Shown here in pieces: positions 24,898-33,603 of a DNA stretch of 64,000 nucleotides. The position numbers were made by a program, and so were the translations under genes. The notes beneath the pieces are model-generated. The model worked only from the letters and a program-made list of their open reading frames with translations. It was not told the origin of the DNA and did not search any database. This DNA is from Streptomyces virginiae (GTDB lineage Bacteria; Actinomycetota; Actinomycetes; Streptomycetales; Streptomycetaceae), in NCBI RefSeq assembly GCF_000720455.1, contig NZ_JOAK01000004.1, forward strand, positions 62,001-126,000. Reading direction: 5' to 3'. Positions within the stretch are counted from its first letter, which is position 1, and the number at the start of each line of letters is the position of its first letter.

Positions 24898-25539
24898 ATG
24901 AGCTTCGGCGATCCGAACAACCCCTACGGCCAGCAGCCCCCGCAGGGCCAGCCCGGCTACGGGCAGCAGGCCCCGCAGGGCGTCCCCCCGCAGTACGGCT
25001 ACCCGCAGCAGCCGGCGCCGGGCGCGGCCCCGCAGTACGGCTACCCGCAGCAGACCCCGCCGCAGGCGAACTACGGCGCGTACCCGCCTCCGGGCATGCC
25101 GGGCATGCCCTCAGGGATGCCCCCGCTGGCCCACTGGGGCCTGCGCTTCGGTGCGTACCTGCTCGACATGCTGATCATCGCCGGCCCGATGTACCTGCTG
25201 ATCGGCCTCGGTTCGGCGTTCGCCGGCGACGAGGCGGGCGACTCGATCGCCGGCGTGCTGGGTCTCGTCGGCATGCTGTACGCCCTCGGCATGGGCATCT
25301 TCCAGCTCTACAAGGAAGGCACCACCGGCCAGACGCAGGGCAAGAAGATCGTCGGCATCAGCCTGCACCGCGAGGCCGACGGCGCCACGCTCGGCTTCGG
25401 CATGGCCTTCGTCCGCAAGCTGGCGCACTTCCTGGACAGCATGGCCTGCTACCTCGGCTGGCTGTGGCCGCTGTGGGACGCCAAGAAGCAGACCTTCGCC
25501 GACAAGGTGTGCAGCACCGTCGTCGTCAAGGTGAAGTGA
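24898..25539 (+). CDS. RDD-family membrane protein with Pro/Gln/Gly/Tyr-rich N terminus
   Basis: This 213-residue protein has an N-terminal low-complexity region (about 1-75) built from PQYGYPQQ, QGQPGYGQQ and GMPGMPSGMP units. The RDD domain follows (about 78-213), with membrane helices near 88-110, 118-140 and 178-195 and the typical GLRFGAYLLDMLII and QTQGKKIVGI motifs. Many actinobacterial RDD proteins carry such tails, but their function is unknown. The ATG at 24898 has GGAGAG upstream. It is convergent with the next gene. Confidence 0.88.
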   Translation: MSFGDPNNPYGQQPPQGQPGYGQQAPQGVPPQYGYPQQPAPGAAPQYGYPQQTPPQANYGAYPPPGMPGMPSGMPPLAHWGLRFGAYLLDMLIIAGPMYLLIGLGSAFAGDEAGDSIAGVLGLVGMLYALGMGIFQLYKEGTTGQTQGKKIVGISLHREADGATLGFGMAFVRKLAHFLDSMACYLGWLWPLWDAKKQTFADKVCSTVVVKVK

Positions 25540-25582
25540 ACAGCGACGCCTGAGCGGGCATCGGCCCCGTAGGCCCCGCCCG

Positions 25583-26029
25583 CTACGGAACCCCGGGTGC
25601 CGGGGTCGCCGGCGTGAACTCCGCGCCGGCGACCCCGCACCAGGGCACCGTCGCCACCGGCCACACCGGGCCGACCACCTCCGCGTACTCGGTCGCGCCC
25701 GGGGCCACGCCCGGAATCCTCACCAGCGCCTGCGCCGCGCGCCGTCCCGGGTCCGCTTCGGCTCGGTCGCGGAACTCCACCGTCACGACGTACGCGCCGG
25801 CGCCCTCGGCCCGCCCGGCCGCCTCGACCGCGGCCGCCACCCGTCGGCTGGCCGGATCGACACGGCAGCCGGTGACCCGTACGTCCTCCACCGCCGCCCG
25901 CGGCGGGGCCTGCTGCGGTTCACCGCCGCTCGCCCACACGTACAGGCCCAGCGGGGCGAACACCAGCAGCCCGGCGATCGTCACCAGGCCGACCAGCCAG
26001 CCCTGCCACTTCAACGCGCTCACGCCCAT
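25583..26029 (-). CDS. Membrane-anchored hypothetical protein
   Basis: This 148-residue protein has one N-terminal transmembrane helix (about 8-32, GWLVGLVTIAGLLVFAPLGLYVW) and an exported beta-rich domain resembling small FxLYD-type extracytoplasmic modules (VEDVRVTGCRVDP, AYVVTVEFRDRAEAD). Two cysteines in the exported part may pair. It is convergent with the RDD gene across a short weak stem (25553-25584). I cannot name a function. Confidence 0.72.
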   Translation of the reverse strand: MGVSALKWQGWLVGLVTIAGLLVFAPLGLYVWASGGEPQQAPPRAAVEDVRVTGCRVDPASRRVAAAVEAAGRAEGAGAYVVTVEFRDRAEADPGRRAAQALVRIPGVAPGATEYAEVVGPVWPVATVPWCGVAGAEFTPATPAPGVP

Positions 26030-26167
26030 GCCCCCGATCCTCCCGGGCGGCCGCCCCTCCCACCAGCACCCGCGAACTCACACAGCATTTCGAAGTGGGA
26101 CCGCCTGGACACCTGACGTTCACTCAAGGTGGCGCGGAATGTGGGTTTCCGTGAGCACGCTGCACCC

Positions 26168-27244
26168 GTGAGACGCATCCTAGGAATCGTCCTGGGCCTC
26201 CTCCTGATCGGTGGCGTGCTCTACGTCGCACTGCAGGGGCAGGATCACCCAGAATCCACGGCAACGAAGACCGTGCGTGGCGTCATCGGTTCGGAGAAGT
26301 CCGAGTTCTTCCGCGACCCCGACGTCGTCAAGGCCCTTGCCGCCAGGGGCTACATCGTGAAGACGGAGACCTCGGGCTCCTGGGCGATGGACCAACTCGC
26401 CCTCAAGGAATTCGACTTCGCCTTCCCCGGCAGCAGTGAACCCGCCAAGGAGGTCGCGGCGGCCGCCGGCCTCAAGGGGGCCCAGGAGACCAAGCCCTTC
26501 TACTCCCCGCTGGTCGTGATCGCCCGCCCGAACGCGGCCCGGGTGCTGGCCTCGAACGGCCTCGCCACCATGACCGGCAAGAGCTCCGGGACCCTGCTGA
26601 TGGGCCCCTTCCTCAAGGCCGCCGCCGAGGACCGCACCTGGCAGCAGCTGCCCGGCTCCTCCGCCCACGCCGAGCTGACCGGCACGGTGTTCGTCAAGAC
26701 CACCGACCCGGCCTCCTCCAACTCCGGCGCGCTCTTCCTCGCCGCCGCCTCCAACGTCGCGAACGGCAACAGCGTCGTCGCCGACGACGCCGGCATCGAG
26801 CGCACCGCGCCCCTGATGCGCAAGCTGATCTCCGTCCAGGGCGCCCTGGAGACGAGCACCGACGACCCCTTCCGGGCCTTCATCAGCGGCAGCGGCGAAC
26901 CGCTGATCCTGGTGTACGAGTCCCAGGTCGCCTCGCTGTTGATGCAGAAGCAGGACCCCGGCGAGATGGTGGTGCTCTACCCGGACACCACCGTGAACAC
27001 GGCGCACACCTTCGTCCCGCTCAGCGACGACGCGAAGGAGCTGGGCACGCTCCTCGCCACCGATCCGAAGCTGCGGGAGCTGGCCGTGCTCCGCGGGTTC
27101 CGCCCGCAGGACGGCGTGGCCGAGTTCACGGCCGCGACCGCCCCGCACGCCGACCACCTCAACCCGGGGCTGACCGGGATCCGCCAGGTCGGCACACCCA
27201 CCGTCAAGATCCTCATGGCGCTCGCCCAGCGCGCCAAGGGCTAG
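26168..27244 (+). CDS. Membrane-anchored substrate-binding-like protein
   Basis: This 358-residue protein begins with a membrane anchor (MRRILGIVLGLLLIGGVLYVAL) and continues as a periplasmic-binding-protein-like domain. GVIGSEKSEFFRDPDVVKAL resembles bacterial extracellular solute-binding folds, and later segments such as GEPLILVYESQVASLL fit the same type. No ABC permease or ATPase gene is nearby. It is the first gene of a four-gene operon and ends 16 bases before the TelA-family gene. The start is uncertain: GTG codons at 26129, 26141 and 26168 are in frame, and I chose 26168 because it gives a clean membrane anchor. Confidence 0.75.
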   Translation: MRRILGIVLGLLLIGGVLYVALQGQDHPESTATKTVRGVIGSEKSEFFRDPDVVKALAARGYIVKTETSGSWAMDQLALKEFDFAFPGSSEPAKEVAAAAGLKGAQETKPFYSPLVVIARPNAARVLASNGLATMTGKSSGTLLMGPFLKAAAEDRTWQQLPGSSAHAELTGTVFVKTTDPASSNSGALFLAAASNVANGNSVVADDAGIERTAPLMRKLISVQGALETSTDDPFRAFISGSGEPLILVYESQVASLLMQKQDPGEMVVLYPDTTVNTAHTFVPLSDDAKELGTLLATDPKLRELAVLRGFRPQDGVAEFTAATAPHADHLNPGLTGIRQVGTPTVKILMALAQRAKG

Positions 27245-27260
27245 GGCCAAGGGACACACC

Positions 27261-28448
27261 ATGACACTGACACCTCCCGAGGACGCCCCGCTCGTCCTCA
27301 GCGCTCCCGAGCCCGTCGCCCCCGTCCGCAAGGAGCAGGCCACCGGTCTGGTACCGCTCCAGGACGGCGTCCGCGACGAGATGGCCCGCCGGGCCGGGGA
27401 GTACGTCGGCTCGCTCGCCGGGATCGACGCCCGCTCCCCCGAGTTCGCGCAGCGCATCGGCGAGATCACCGCGCTCGGCTCGGCCGACGTCCGCACCGCC
27501 GCCCAGCAGTCCAACCGGATGCTGGAGCGGGCCGTGCGCTCCCTCGGCTCCGACGGCGGCGGCGACGCCCAGGCGCGCGTCGCCGGCTCCCTCGTCGAGC
27601 TGCGGCGCACCGTCGAGGACCTCGACCCCCGGGACAGCCCCGCCAAGGGCGCCCGCAGGCTGCTCGCGAAGCTGCCGGGCGGCAACAGGTTCCGCGACCA
27701 CGTGGCGAAGTACGCCTCCTCGCAGGCCACCTTGAACCGGATCGTGGGGGCGCTGCGCAGCGGCCAGGACGAGCTGCGGCGCGACAACGCGGCCCTGCAC
27801 ACCGAACGTTCCCGGCTGTGGGAGACGATGGGCAGGCTCCAGGAGTACGCCGTCCTCACCGAGGCCCTGGACACCGCCGTCGGGCAGCGGGTCGCCGAGG
27901 CCGAGCACACCGATCCGCAGGAAGCCGACGCACTGCGCGCGGACGTGCTCTTCCCGGTCCGCCAGAAGCACCAGGACCTGCTGACGCAGCTGGCCGTCTG
28001 TGCCCAGGGCTACCTGGCGATGGACGTGGTCCGGCGCAACAACGACGAGCTGATCAAGGGCGTCGACCGGGCGGCGACCACCACCGTCTCGGCGCTGCGC
28101 ATCGCGGTGATGCTGGCTTCGGCCCTGGACAGCCAGCGCACGGTGATCGAGCAGGTCAACGCCCTGAAGGGGACCACCGAGGACCTGATCCGGGGCAACG
28201 CGGACATGCTGTCGACGCAGAGCGGCGAGATCCAGCGGATCGCGGCCGATCCGGCGGTGGGCGCGCAGACGCTGCGGACGGCCTTCGCGCAGATCTACAA
28301 GACGCTGGACGCGATCGACAGCTTCAGGGCGCAGGCCACGGAGAACATGGCCGCGACGGTGGAGTCCCTCGCCGGTGAGCTGCAGAACGCGTCGGCGTAC
28401 CTGGCGCGGACGCGGACCGCCGGCGCGCTCGAGGGCGGTGCCCTGTGA
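27261..28448 (+). CDS. TelA-family (toxic anion resistance) protein
   Basis: This 395-residue cytoplasmic protein is almost entirely helical. It matches the TelA/KlaA family in its coiled-coil body (LRRDNAALHTERSRLWETMGRLQEYAVL) and in the motifs VLFPVRQKHQDLLTQL, AQGYLAMDVVRRNNDELIKGVDRAATTTVSAL and ALDSQRTVIEQVNAL. Family members were named for tellurite resistance in plasmids, but their biochemistry is unknown. The gene follows the binding-protein-like gene by 16 bases and overlaps the lipoprotein gene by 4 bases (GTGA). Confidence 0.88.
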   Translation: MTLTPPEDAPLVLSAPEPVAPVRKEQATGLVPLQDGVRDEMARRAGEYVGSLAGIDARSPEFAQRIGEITALGSADVRTAAQQSNRMLERAVRSLGSDGGGDAQARVAGSLVELRRTVEDLDPRDSPAKGARRLLAKLPGGNRFRDHVAKYASSQATLNRIVGALRSGQDELRRDNAALHTERSRLWETMGRLQEYAVLTEALDTAVGQRVAEAEHTDPQEADALRADVLFPVRQKHQDLLTQLAVCAQGYLAMDVVRRNNDELIKGVDRAATTTVSALRIAVMLASALDSQRTVIEQVNALKGTTEDLIRGNADMLSTQSGEIQRIAADPAVGAQTLRTAFAQIYKTLDAIDSFRAQATENMAATVESLAGELQNASAYLARTRTAGALEGGAL

Positions 28449-30058
28449 GGGGGCGCGCCGGCCGCGTCTGGGTCGCCGGTGCGGTCCTCGCCTCGCTCGT
28501 CGGCGCGAGCGGCTGCACGTCCGGCGGTGCGGCCGAGCCGGAGGGGTCGGTGTACAAGGAGGGCACTCTGCGGGTGCTGGCCTCCAGTGAGCTCGCGGAC
28601 ATGGAGCCGGTGCTGGAGCAGGCGCGGAGGGCGACCGGGGTCACGGTGAAGCTCACCTGGTCGGGGACGCTGGACGCCGCCGAGCAGGTCGCCTCCGGGC
28701 AGGCGGACGGCAAGTACGACGCGATCTGGCTGTCCTCCAACGACTATCTGCGGCTGCGGCCCGAGGCCGCCGGGAAGCTCTCCAGCGAGACCCCGGTGAT
28801 GTCCTCGCCCGTCGCCCTCGGTGTGAAGCCGGAGGCGCTGGCCCGGCTCGGCTGGAAGCCCGGTGAGGTCACCTGGCCGGCGGTGCACGAGGCCGTCGCC
28901 GCGGGGAGGCTGACGTACGGGATGACCGATCCGGTGCGCTCCAACTCCGGTTTCTCCGCGCTGGTCTCGGTGGCGTCGGGCCTGTCGGGTGCGCAGGCGG
29001 CGCTGAGCGACGCGGACGTGAAGGCGGCCACGCCCCGGCTGAAGGAGTTCTTCGCCGGGCAGAAGCTGACGTCTGGCTCCTCGGGCTGGCTGGTGGCCGC
29101 GTACGGCAAGCGCGGGGACGTGGACGCGCTGGTGAACTACGAGTCGGTGCTGCTGTCCATGAACCGTGACGCGAGGGGCGGCGGGGCGCCGCTGACGGTG
29201 GTCCGGCCGCGCGACGGTGTGGTGACCGCCCATTACCCGCTGACCCTGCTGACGTCGGCCCCGGCCGGGGCCCGCGATGCGGGGCGGGCGCTGACGGACT
29301 ACCTGCGCGGCGCCGAGGCGCAGCAGGCGATCACCGGGCAGACTTTCCGCCGTCCGGTCGCGGCCGGGGTGGCTCCGGCGGCCGGGCTGGACCGGGAGAA
29401 GCGGCGCGAGCTGCCGTTCCCGGGGTCGCGTGTCGTCGCCGACGGGCTGCTGGCCAGTTACGAGAACGAGCTGCGCAGGCCTTCGCGGACGGTGTACGTG
29501 CTGGACACCTCGGGGTCGATGGGCGACGGGGACCGCATCGGGCGGCTGAGGTCGGCGCTGACCGATCTGACGGGCAGTGGCAGTTCGGGGACCGGGAGGC
29601 GCTTCCGGGACCGTGAGGAGGTGACCCTGCTGCCTTTCGGGTCGAAGGTGAAGGAGGTGAACACGCACGTGGTGGAGCCGGGTAATCCGGGGCCGGCGCT
29701 GGATGCGATCCGCCGGGACGTGAAGTCGCTGGAGCCGGAGGGCGGTACGGCGGTCTACGGCAGCCTGGAGGCGGCGTACCAGCAGCTGGGTAAGGGCGCC
29801 GTGGACGCCTTCACCTCGATCGTGCTGATGACGGACGGCGAGAACACCGAGGGTGTCGGGGCCAAGCACTTCGATTCCTTCTACGCGGCGCTGCCCGAGG
29901 CGCAGAAGCGGACGCCGGTCTTCGCGGTGCTGTTCGGCGATTCGGACCGCAAGGAACTCACCCACATCACCGAACTGACCGGCGGGCGGCTGTTCGATGC
30001 CACCGGCGGGAACGGTTCGCTGGCCGGAGCCTTCGAGGAGATCCGTGGCTACCAGTAG
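28445..30058 (+). CDS. Lipoprotein fusing a substrate-binding-like domain to a vWA domain
   Basis: This 537-residue protein has a lipobox near 18-24 (LVGASGC) and a periplasmic-binding-like domain (about 40-320, LRVLASSELADMEPVLEQA). A von Willebrand A domain follows (about 345-535) with the metal-ion site DTSGS at 354-358 and later motifs EGGTAVYGS and VLMTDGENTEG. It is anchored on the outer face of the membrane. The GTG start overlaps the TelA gene stop. vWA domains make metal-dependent protein contacts, so it may assemble with the other operon products. Confidence 0.88.
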   Translation: MRGRAGRVWVAGAVLASLVGASGCTSGGAAEPEGSVYKEGTLRVLASSELADMEPVLEQARRATGVTVKLTWSGTLDAAEQVASGQADGKYDAIWLSSNDYLRLRPEAAGKLSSETPVMSSPVALGVKPEALARLGWKPGEVTWPAVHEAVAAGRLTYGMTDPVRSNSGFSALVSVASGLSGAQAALSDADVKAATPRLKEFFAGQKLTSGSSGWLVAAYGKRGDVDALVNYESVLLSMNRDARGGGAPLTVVRPRDGVVTAHYPLTLLTSAPAGARDAGRALTDYLRGAEAQQAITGQTFRRPVAAGVAPAAGLDREKRRELPFPGSRVVADGLLASYENELRRPSRTVYVLDTSGSMGDGDRIGRLRSALTDLTGSGSSGTGRRFRDREEVTLLPFGSKVKEVNTHVVEPGNPGPALDAIRRDVKSLEPEGGTAVYGSLEAAYQQLGKGAVDAFTSIVLMTDGENTEGVGAKHFDSFYAALPEAQKRTPVFAVLFGDSDRKELTHITELTGGRLFDATGGNGSLAGAFEEIRGYQ

Positions 30059-30656
30059 GGCGTCCGGGGCCTTGAGGTACCTGGAGTCGGGAAAGAACCT
30101 GGCCGGCTCCGCGTGCGGCGTGGCCGGCCTGGCCCTCACCCTCGCGGGGGTGGCCGGTGCGTACTGGCCGGTGGTGGTCGCCGGGCTGTACGGGGCGGGT
30201 GCGCTGATCGCCCCGCCGGAGCGGACGGCGCCGCCGCCCTTCGATCCGCGTGAGGAACTGGGCGTGCTGCGCGAGGACTTCGGACGGCTGCGGGGGTACG
30301 TGGCGCAGGTGGAGGTGCCGTCGGGGGCCGGGGACGCGCTCGCGGAACTGCTGGATCTGTACGGGGCGCTGCTGGAGCCGGGGTGGGTGGCCGATGTGCT
30401 GGTCACCGATCCGGAGGCGGTGCACGCGGTGTCCCGGGCGGTGCGGCAGGACGTGCCGGAGAGCGTGGACGCGTACAACCGGACCCGCTGGTGGAGTCGG
30501 ATGGCGCCGGGCGGCGAGTCGCCGGAACGGCACCTGGAGCGGCAGCTGGGGCTGCTGCGCGAGGAGGCGCGACGCGTAACGGCGGGCCTCCACGAGGTGG
30601 AGGCCCGCCGTCAGCAGACGCACACGACCTACCTGGAGGAGCGCGGACGCTCCTGA
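30045..30656 (+). CDS. Small membrane protein with C-terminal coiled coil
   Basis: This 203-residue protein has two hydrophobic helices near the N terminus (about 20-60, GVAGLALTLAGVAGAYWPVVVAGLYGAGALI). A Pro-rich turn and a long charged helical tail ending RRQQTHTTYLEERGRS follow. The GTG start at 30045 has GAGGAG just upstream and overlaps the end of the vWA lipoprotein gene by 14 bases, so the last two genes are coupled. I do not recognise the family. It may be the membrane partner of the vWA and TelA proteins. Confidence 0.72.
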   Translation: MATSRASGALRYLESGKNLAGSACGVAGLALTLAGVAGAYWPVVVAGLYGAGALIAPPERTAPPPFDPREELGVLREDFGRLRGYVAQVEVPSGAGDALAELLDLYGALLEPGWVADVLVTDPEAVHAVSRAVRQDVPESVDAYNRTRWWSRMAPGGESPERHLERQLGLLREEARRVTAGLHEVEARRQQTHTTYLEERGRS

Positions 30657-30673
30657 CAGGGTGGGTCGGTGCT

Positions 30674-30739
30674 GCGGTGGGCGCCGCTTGGTCGGGGGCT
30701 CCCACAGCGGTGGGACGCCGCTTGGTCGGGGGCTCCCAC
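30674..30739. repeat. Tandem direct repeat of a hairpin between convergent genes
   Basis: A 23-base word beginning GCCGCTTGGTCGG and ending GGCTCCCAC occurs exactly at 30683-30705 and 30717-30739, each preceded by GCGGTGGG. Each unit can fold, pairing GTGGG..GCC with GGC.CCCAC. Two hairpins in a row between the vWA operon and the convergent PEPCK gene may form a double terminator. Confidence 0.7.
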
Positions 30740-30772
30740 GTTCATCAGCCCTTCTTCAGGGCGCGTCCTGGC

Positions 30773-32599
30773 TCAGCCCAGGCGCTCCACGAGTGCGTGG
30801 TACTGCTCCCACAGCTCCTTGGGAGTGTGGTCGCCGTAGGTGTTGAGGTGCTCGGGGACCAGGGCGGCCTCCTCGCGCCAGACCTCCTTGTCGACGGTGA
30901 GGAGGAAGTCGAGGTCCTCGGCCGGGAGGTCGAGGCCGTCGAGGTCGAGGGAGTCCTTGGTCGGCAGGATGCCGATGGGGGTCTCGACGCCTTCGGCGGT
31001 GCCGTCGAGGCGGCCGACGATCCACTTCAGGACGCGGCTGTTCTCGCCGAAGCCGGGCCACACGAACTTGCCCGCGTCGTTCTTGCGGAACCAGTTGACG
31101 TAGTAGATCTTCGGGAGCTTGGCGGCGTCGGCGGAGGCGCCGACCTTGACCCAGTGGGCCATGTAGTCGCCCATGTTGTAGCCGCAGAACGGCAGCATGG
31201 CGAAGGGGTCGCGGCGCAGCTCGCCGACCTTGCCCTCGGCGGCGGCGGTCTTCTCGGAGGCGATGTTCGAGCCGATGAAGACGCCGTGGTTCCAGTCGAA
31301 GGACTCGGTGACCAGCGGGACGGCGGAGGCGCGGCGGCCGCCGAAGAGGATCGCGGAGATCGGGACGCCCTTGGGGTCCTCCCACTCGGGGGCGATCGTC
31401 GGGCACTGGGAGGCCGGGACGGCGAAGCGGGCGTTGGGGTGGGCGGCGGGGGTCTCCGAGGCCGGAGTCCAGTCGTTGCCCTTCCAGTCGATGAGGTGCG
31501 CGGGCGCCTCTTCGGTCATGCCCTCCCACCACACGTCGCCGTCGTCGGTGAGCGCGACGTTGGTGAAGACGGTGTTGGCGTACATGGTCTTCATGGCGTT
31601 GGCGTTGGTGTGCTCGCCGGTGCCGGGGGCGACGCCGAAGAAGCCGGCCTCGGGGTTGATCGCGTAGAGGCGGCCGTCCTCGCCGAAGCGCATCCAGGCG
31701 ATGTCGTCGCCGATGGTCTCGACCGTCCAGCCGGGGATCGTGGGCTCCAGCATGGCGAGGTTGGTCTTGCCGCAGGCGGACGGGAACGCGGCGGCGACGT
31801 ACTTCGTCTCGCCCTCGCCGGCCGGCGGGGTGAGCTTGAGGATCAGCATGTGCTCGGCGAGCCAGCCCTCGTCGCGGGCCATGACGGACGCGATGCGCAG
31901 GGCGTAGCACTTCTTGCCGAGGAGGGCGTTGCCGCCGTAGCCGGAGCCGAAGGACCAGATCTCGCGGGTCTCGGGGAAGTGCGAGATGTACTTGGTGGTG
32001 TTGCAGGGCCACGGCACGTCGGCCTCGCCCTCGGCGAGCGGAGCGCCGAGGGTGTGGACGGCCTTGACGAAGAACCCGTCGGTGCCGAGTTCGTCGAGGA
32101 CGGGCTTGCCCATGCGGGTCATGGTGCGCATGGCGACGGCGACGTAGGCGGAGTCGGTGATCTCGACGCCGATCGCGGAGAGCTCGGAGCCGAGGGGGCC
32201 CATGCAGAACGGGACGACGTACATCGTCCGGCCCTTCATGGAGCCGCGGAAGATCCCCTTCTCGCCGGCGAAGATGTCCTTCATCTCGGCCGGGGCCTTC
32301 CAGTGGTTCGTGGGGCCCGCGTCCGCCTCCTTCTCGGAGCAGATGAAGGTGCGGTCCTCGACGCGCGCGACGTCGGAGGGGTCGGAGGCGGCGTAGTAGG
32401 AGTTCGGGCGCTTCGTCTCGTCGAGCTTCTTGAACGTTCCCTTGGCGACGAGCTCCTCGCACAGGCGCTCGTACTCGCCCTCGGAGCCGTCGCACCAGAC
32501 GACGCGGTCCGGCTGGGTGAGGGCTGCGATCTCGTCCACCCAGGAGATCAGCTCCTGGTGAGTCGTCGGGATGGTGGGAGCCGCGTTGTCGCGCGCCAC
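30773..32599 (-). CDS. pckG: Phosphoenolpyruvate carboxykinase (GTP)
   Basis: This 608-residue cytosolic enzyme converts oxaloacetate and GTP to phosphoenolpyruvate, linking the TCA cycle to gluconeogenesis. The diagnostic GTP-type P-loop [13 protein letters not shown] is present, along with [12 protein letters not shown] and [12 protein letters not shown]. The length matches the family. I chose the GTG at 32599 (VARDNAAP), which has AGGAGC 4 bases upstream, over in-frame starts up to 32692. It is divergent from a hemolysin III-family gene. Confidence 0.97.
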   Translation of the reverse strand: MARDNAAPTIPTTHQELISWVDEIAALTQPDRVVWCDGSEGEYERLCEELVAKGTFKKLDETKRPNSYYAASDPSDVARVEDRTFICSEKEADAGPTNHWKAPAEMKDIFAGEKGIFRGSMKGRTMYVVPFCMGPLGSELSAIGVEITDSAYVAVAMRTMTRMGKPVLDELGTDGFFVKAVHTLGAPLAEGEADVPWPCNTTKYISHFPETREIWSFGSGYGGNALLGKKCYALRIASVMARDEGWLAEHMLILKLTPPAGEGETKYVAAAFPSACGKTNLAMLEPTIPGWTVETIGDDIAWMRFGEDGRLYAINPEAGFFGVAPGTGEHTNANAMKTMYANTVFTNVALTDDGDVWWEGMTEEAPAHLIDWKGNDWTPASETPAAHPNARFAVPASQCPTIAPEWEDPKGVPISAILFGGRRASAVPLVTESFDWNHGVFIGSNIASEKTAAAEGKVGELRRDPFAMLPFCGYNMGDYMAHWVKVGASADAAKLPKIYYVNWFRKNDAGKFVWPGFGENSRVLKWIVGRLDGTAEGVETPIGILPTKDSLDLDGLDLPAEDLDFLLTVDKEVWREEAALVPEHLNTYGDHTPKELWEQYHALVERLG

Positions 32600-32672
32600 G
32601 ATTGCTCCTTGTTGAGGGGTTTGTTTGGTGTAGGCCCCGTGGGGGCTGCGACCCGGACGCTTCGCGCTCCGC

Positions 32673-32714
32673 TCATCCGGTGTCGACCGCACTCATCTGA
32701 TCATCCGGTGGATG
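32673..32714. promoter_or_regulatory. Direct and inverted repeats in the pckG upstream region
   Basis: TCATCCGGTG occurs at 32673-32682 and 32701-32710. The second copy extends to the perfect inverted repeat CATCC-GGT-GGATG (32702-32714). The sites lie 75-115 bases before the pckG start, in the divergent region. A regulator controlling pckG is plausible but unidentified. Confidence 0.4.
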
Positions 32715-32806
32715 TGCGCATATGTCCAGAGGGCCTCTCACGTGAGCATTGCCACGTCCGTCAATCTTCCGTAAAGAGGATGAGCGGAAACCTACGGACC
32801 CGTAGG

Positions 32807-32819
32807 TAGCATGGCGCGC
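32807..32819 (+). promoter_or_regulatory. Leaderless-type -10 box for the hemolysin III-family gene
   Basis: TAGCAT (TANNNT) at 32807-32812 lies 7 bases before the ATG at 32820, so the transcript probably starts at the initiation codon. This spacing also argues for 32820 over the in-frame ATG at 32811. Confidence 0.55.
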
Positions 32820-33551
32820 ATGACTTCTGACGCCGCCGCCGTCCCCGCCTCCGAGGCCGCAGCGACCTCCGAGGCCTCCCCGGTCGTCGAGGCCGCGGAG
32901 GCCGTCGAGTCCGCCATCGAGGCCAAGCCGCTGCTGCGCGGCTGGCTCCACCTCGGCATGTTCCCCGCCGTGATCGTCGCGGGCCTGGCGCTGATGGCCT
33001 TCACCGACTCGACCCGGGCACGCGTCGCCTGCGGGATCTACATCCTCACCGCCTGCCTCCTCTTCGGCGTCAGCGCGGTCTACCACCGCGGCACCTGGGG
33101 CCCGCGCGGCGAAGCCATCCTGCGACGGCTCGACCACGCCAACATCTTCCTGATCATCGCGGGCACCTACACCCCGCTGACCGTTCTGCTGCTCCCGCCC
33201 TCCACCGGCCGGACCCTGCTGTGGGCGGTGTGGATCGCGGCGGCCGCGGGCATCGCCTTCCGCGTCTTCTGGGTCGGCGCCCCGCGCTGGCTCTACACGC
33301 CCTGCTACATCGCCATGGGCTGGGCGGCCGTCTTCTTCCTGCCCGACTTCATGCGCACCGGCGGCATCGCCGTCCTGGTCCTGGTGATCGTCGGCGGTCT
33401 CCTCTACAGCGCCGGCGGGGTCATCTACGGCATGAAGCGGCCCAACCCCTCCCCGCGCTTCTTCGGCTTCCACGAGGTCTTCCACTCCCTGACCCTGGCG
33501 GCGTTCATCGCCCACTACGTCGGCATCTCGCTCGCCGCGTACCAGCACTGA
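32820..33551 (+). CDS. Hemolysin III / PAQR-family membrane protein (TrhA-like)
   Basis: This 243-residue protein has an acidic Ala/Glu-rich N terminus (about 1-38) and seven predicted transmembrane helices. The conserved metal-site residues are visible as VYHRGTWG after the second helix and FHEVFHSL before the last one. Bacterial members are linked to membrane-lipid homeostasis rather than true haemolysis. It is divergent from pckG and followed by a strong terminator. Confidence 0.9.
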   Translation: MTSDAAAVPASEAAATSEASPVVEAAEAVESAIEAKPLLRGWLHLGMFPAVIVAGLALMAFTDSTRARVACGIYILTACLLFGVSAVYHRGTWGPRGEAILRRLDHANIFLIIAGTYTPLTVLLLPPSTGRTLLWAVWIAAAAGIAFRVFWVGAPRWLYTPCYIAMGWAAVFFLPDFMRTGGIAVLVLVIVGGLLYSAGGVIYGMKRPNPSPRFFGFHEVFHSLTLAAFIAHYVGISLAAYQH

Positions 33552-33561
33552 GCCAGGAGAA

Positions 33562-33596
33562 GGGGCCCGGCCGCGCGTGCGGCCGGGCCCCTTTTT
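33562..33596 (+). terminator. Strong rho-independent terminator
   Basis: GGGGCCCGGCCGC (33562-33574) and GCGGCCGGGCCCC (33579-33591) form a perfect 13-base stem with a GCGT loop, followed directly by TTTTT. It lies 10 bases after the hemolysin III-family stop and also faces the convergent oxidase gene. Confidence 0.92.
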
Positions 33597-33603
33597 CGTG
33601 CGT

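Noticed and set aside
30674..30739. Possible CRISPR or attachment-site duplication
   Set aside because: There are only two copies, each a foldable hairpin between convergent genes. No integrase or cas gene is nearby.
30383..32809. A very long plus-strand open frame (over 800 codons) opposite pckG
   Set aside because: It is the antisense of a clear PEP carboxykinase gene. Such frames are a by-product of third-position GC bias. It has no recognisable domain and a Gly/Val/Asp-rich composition.
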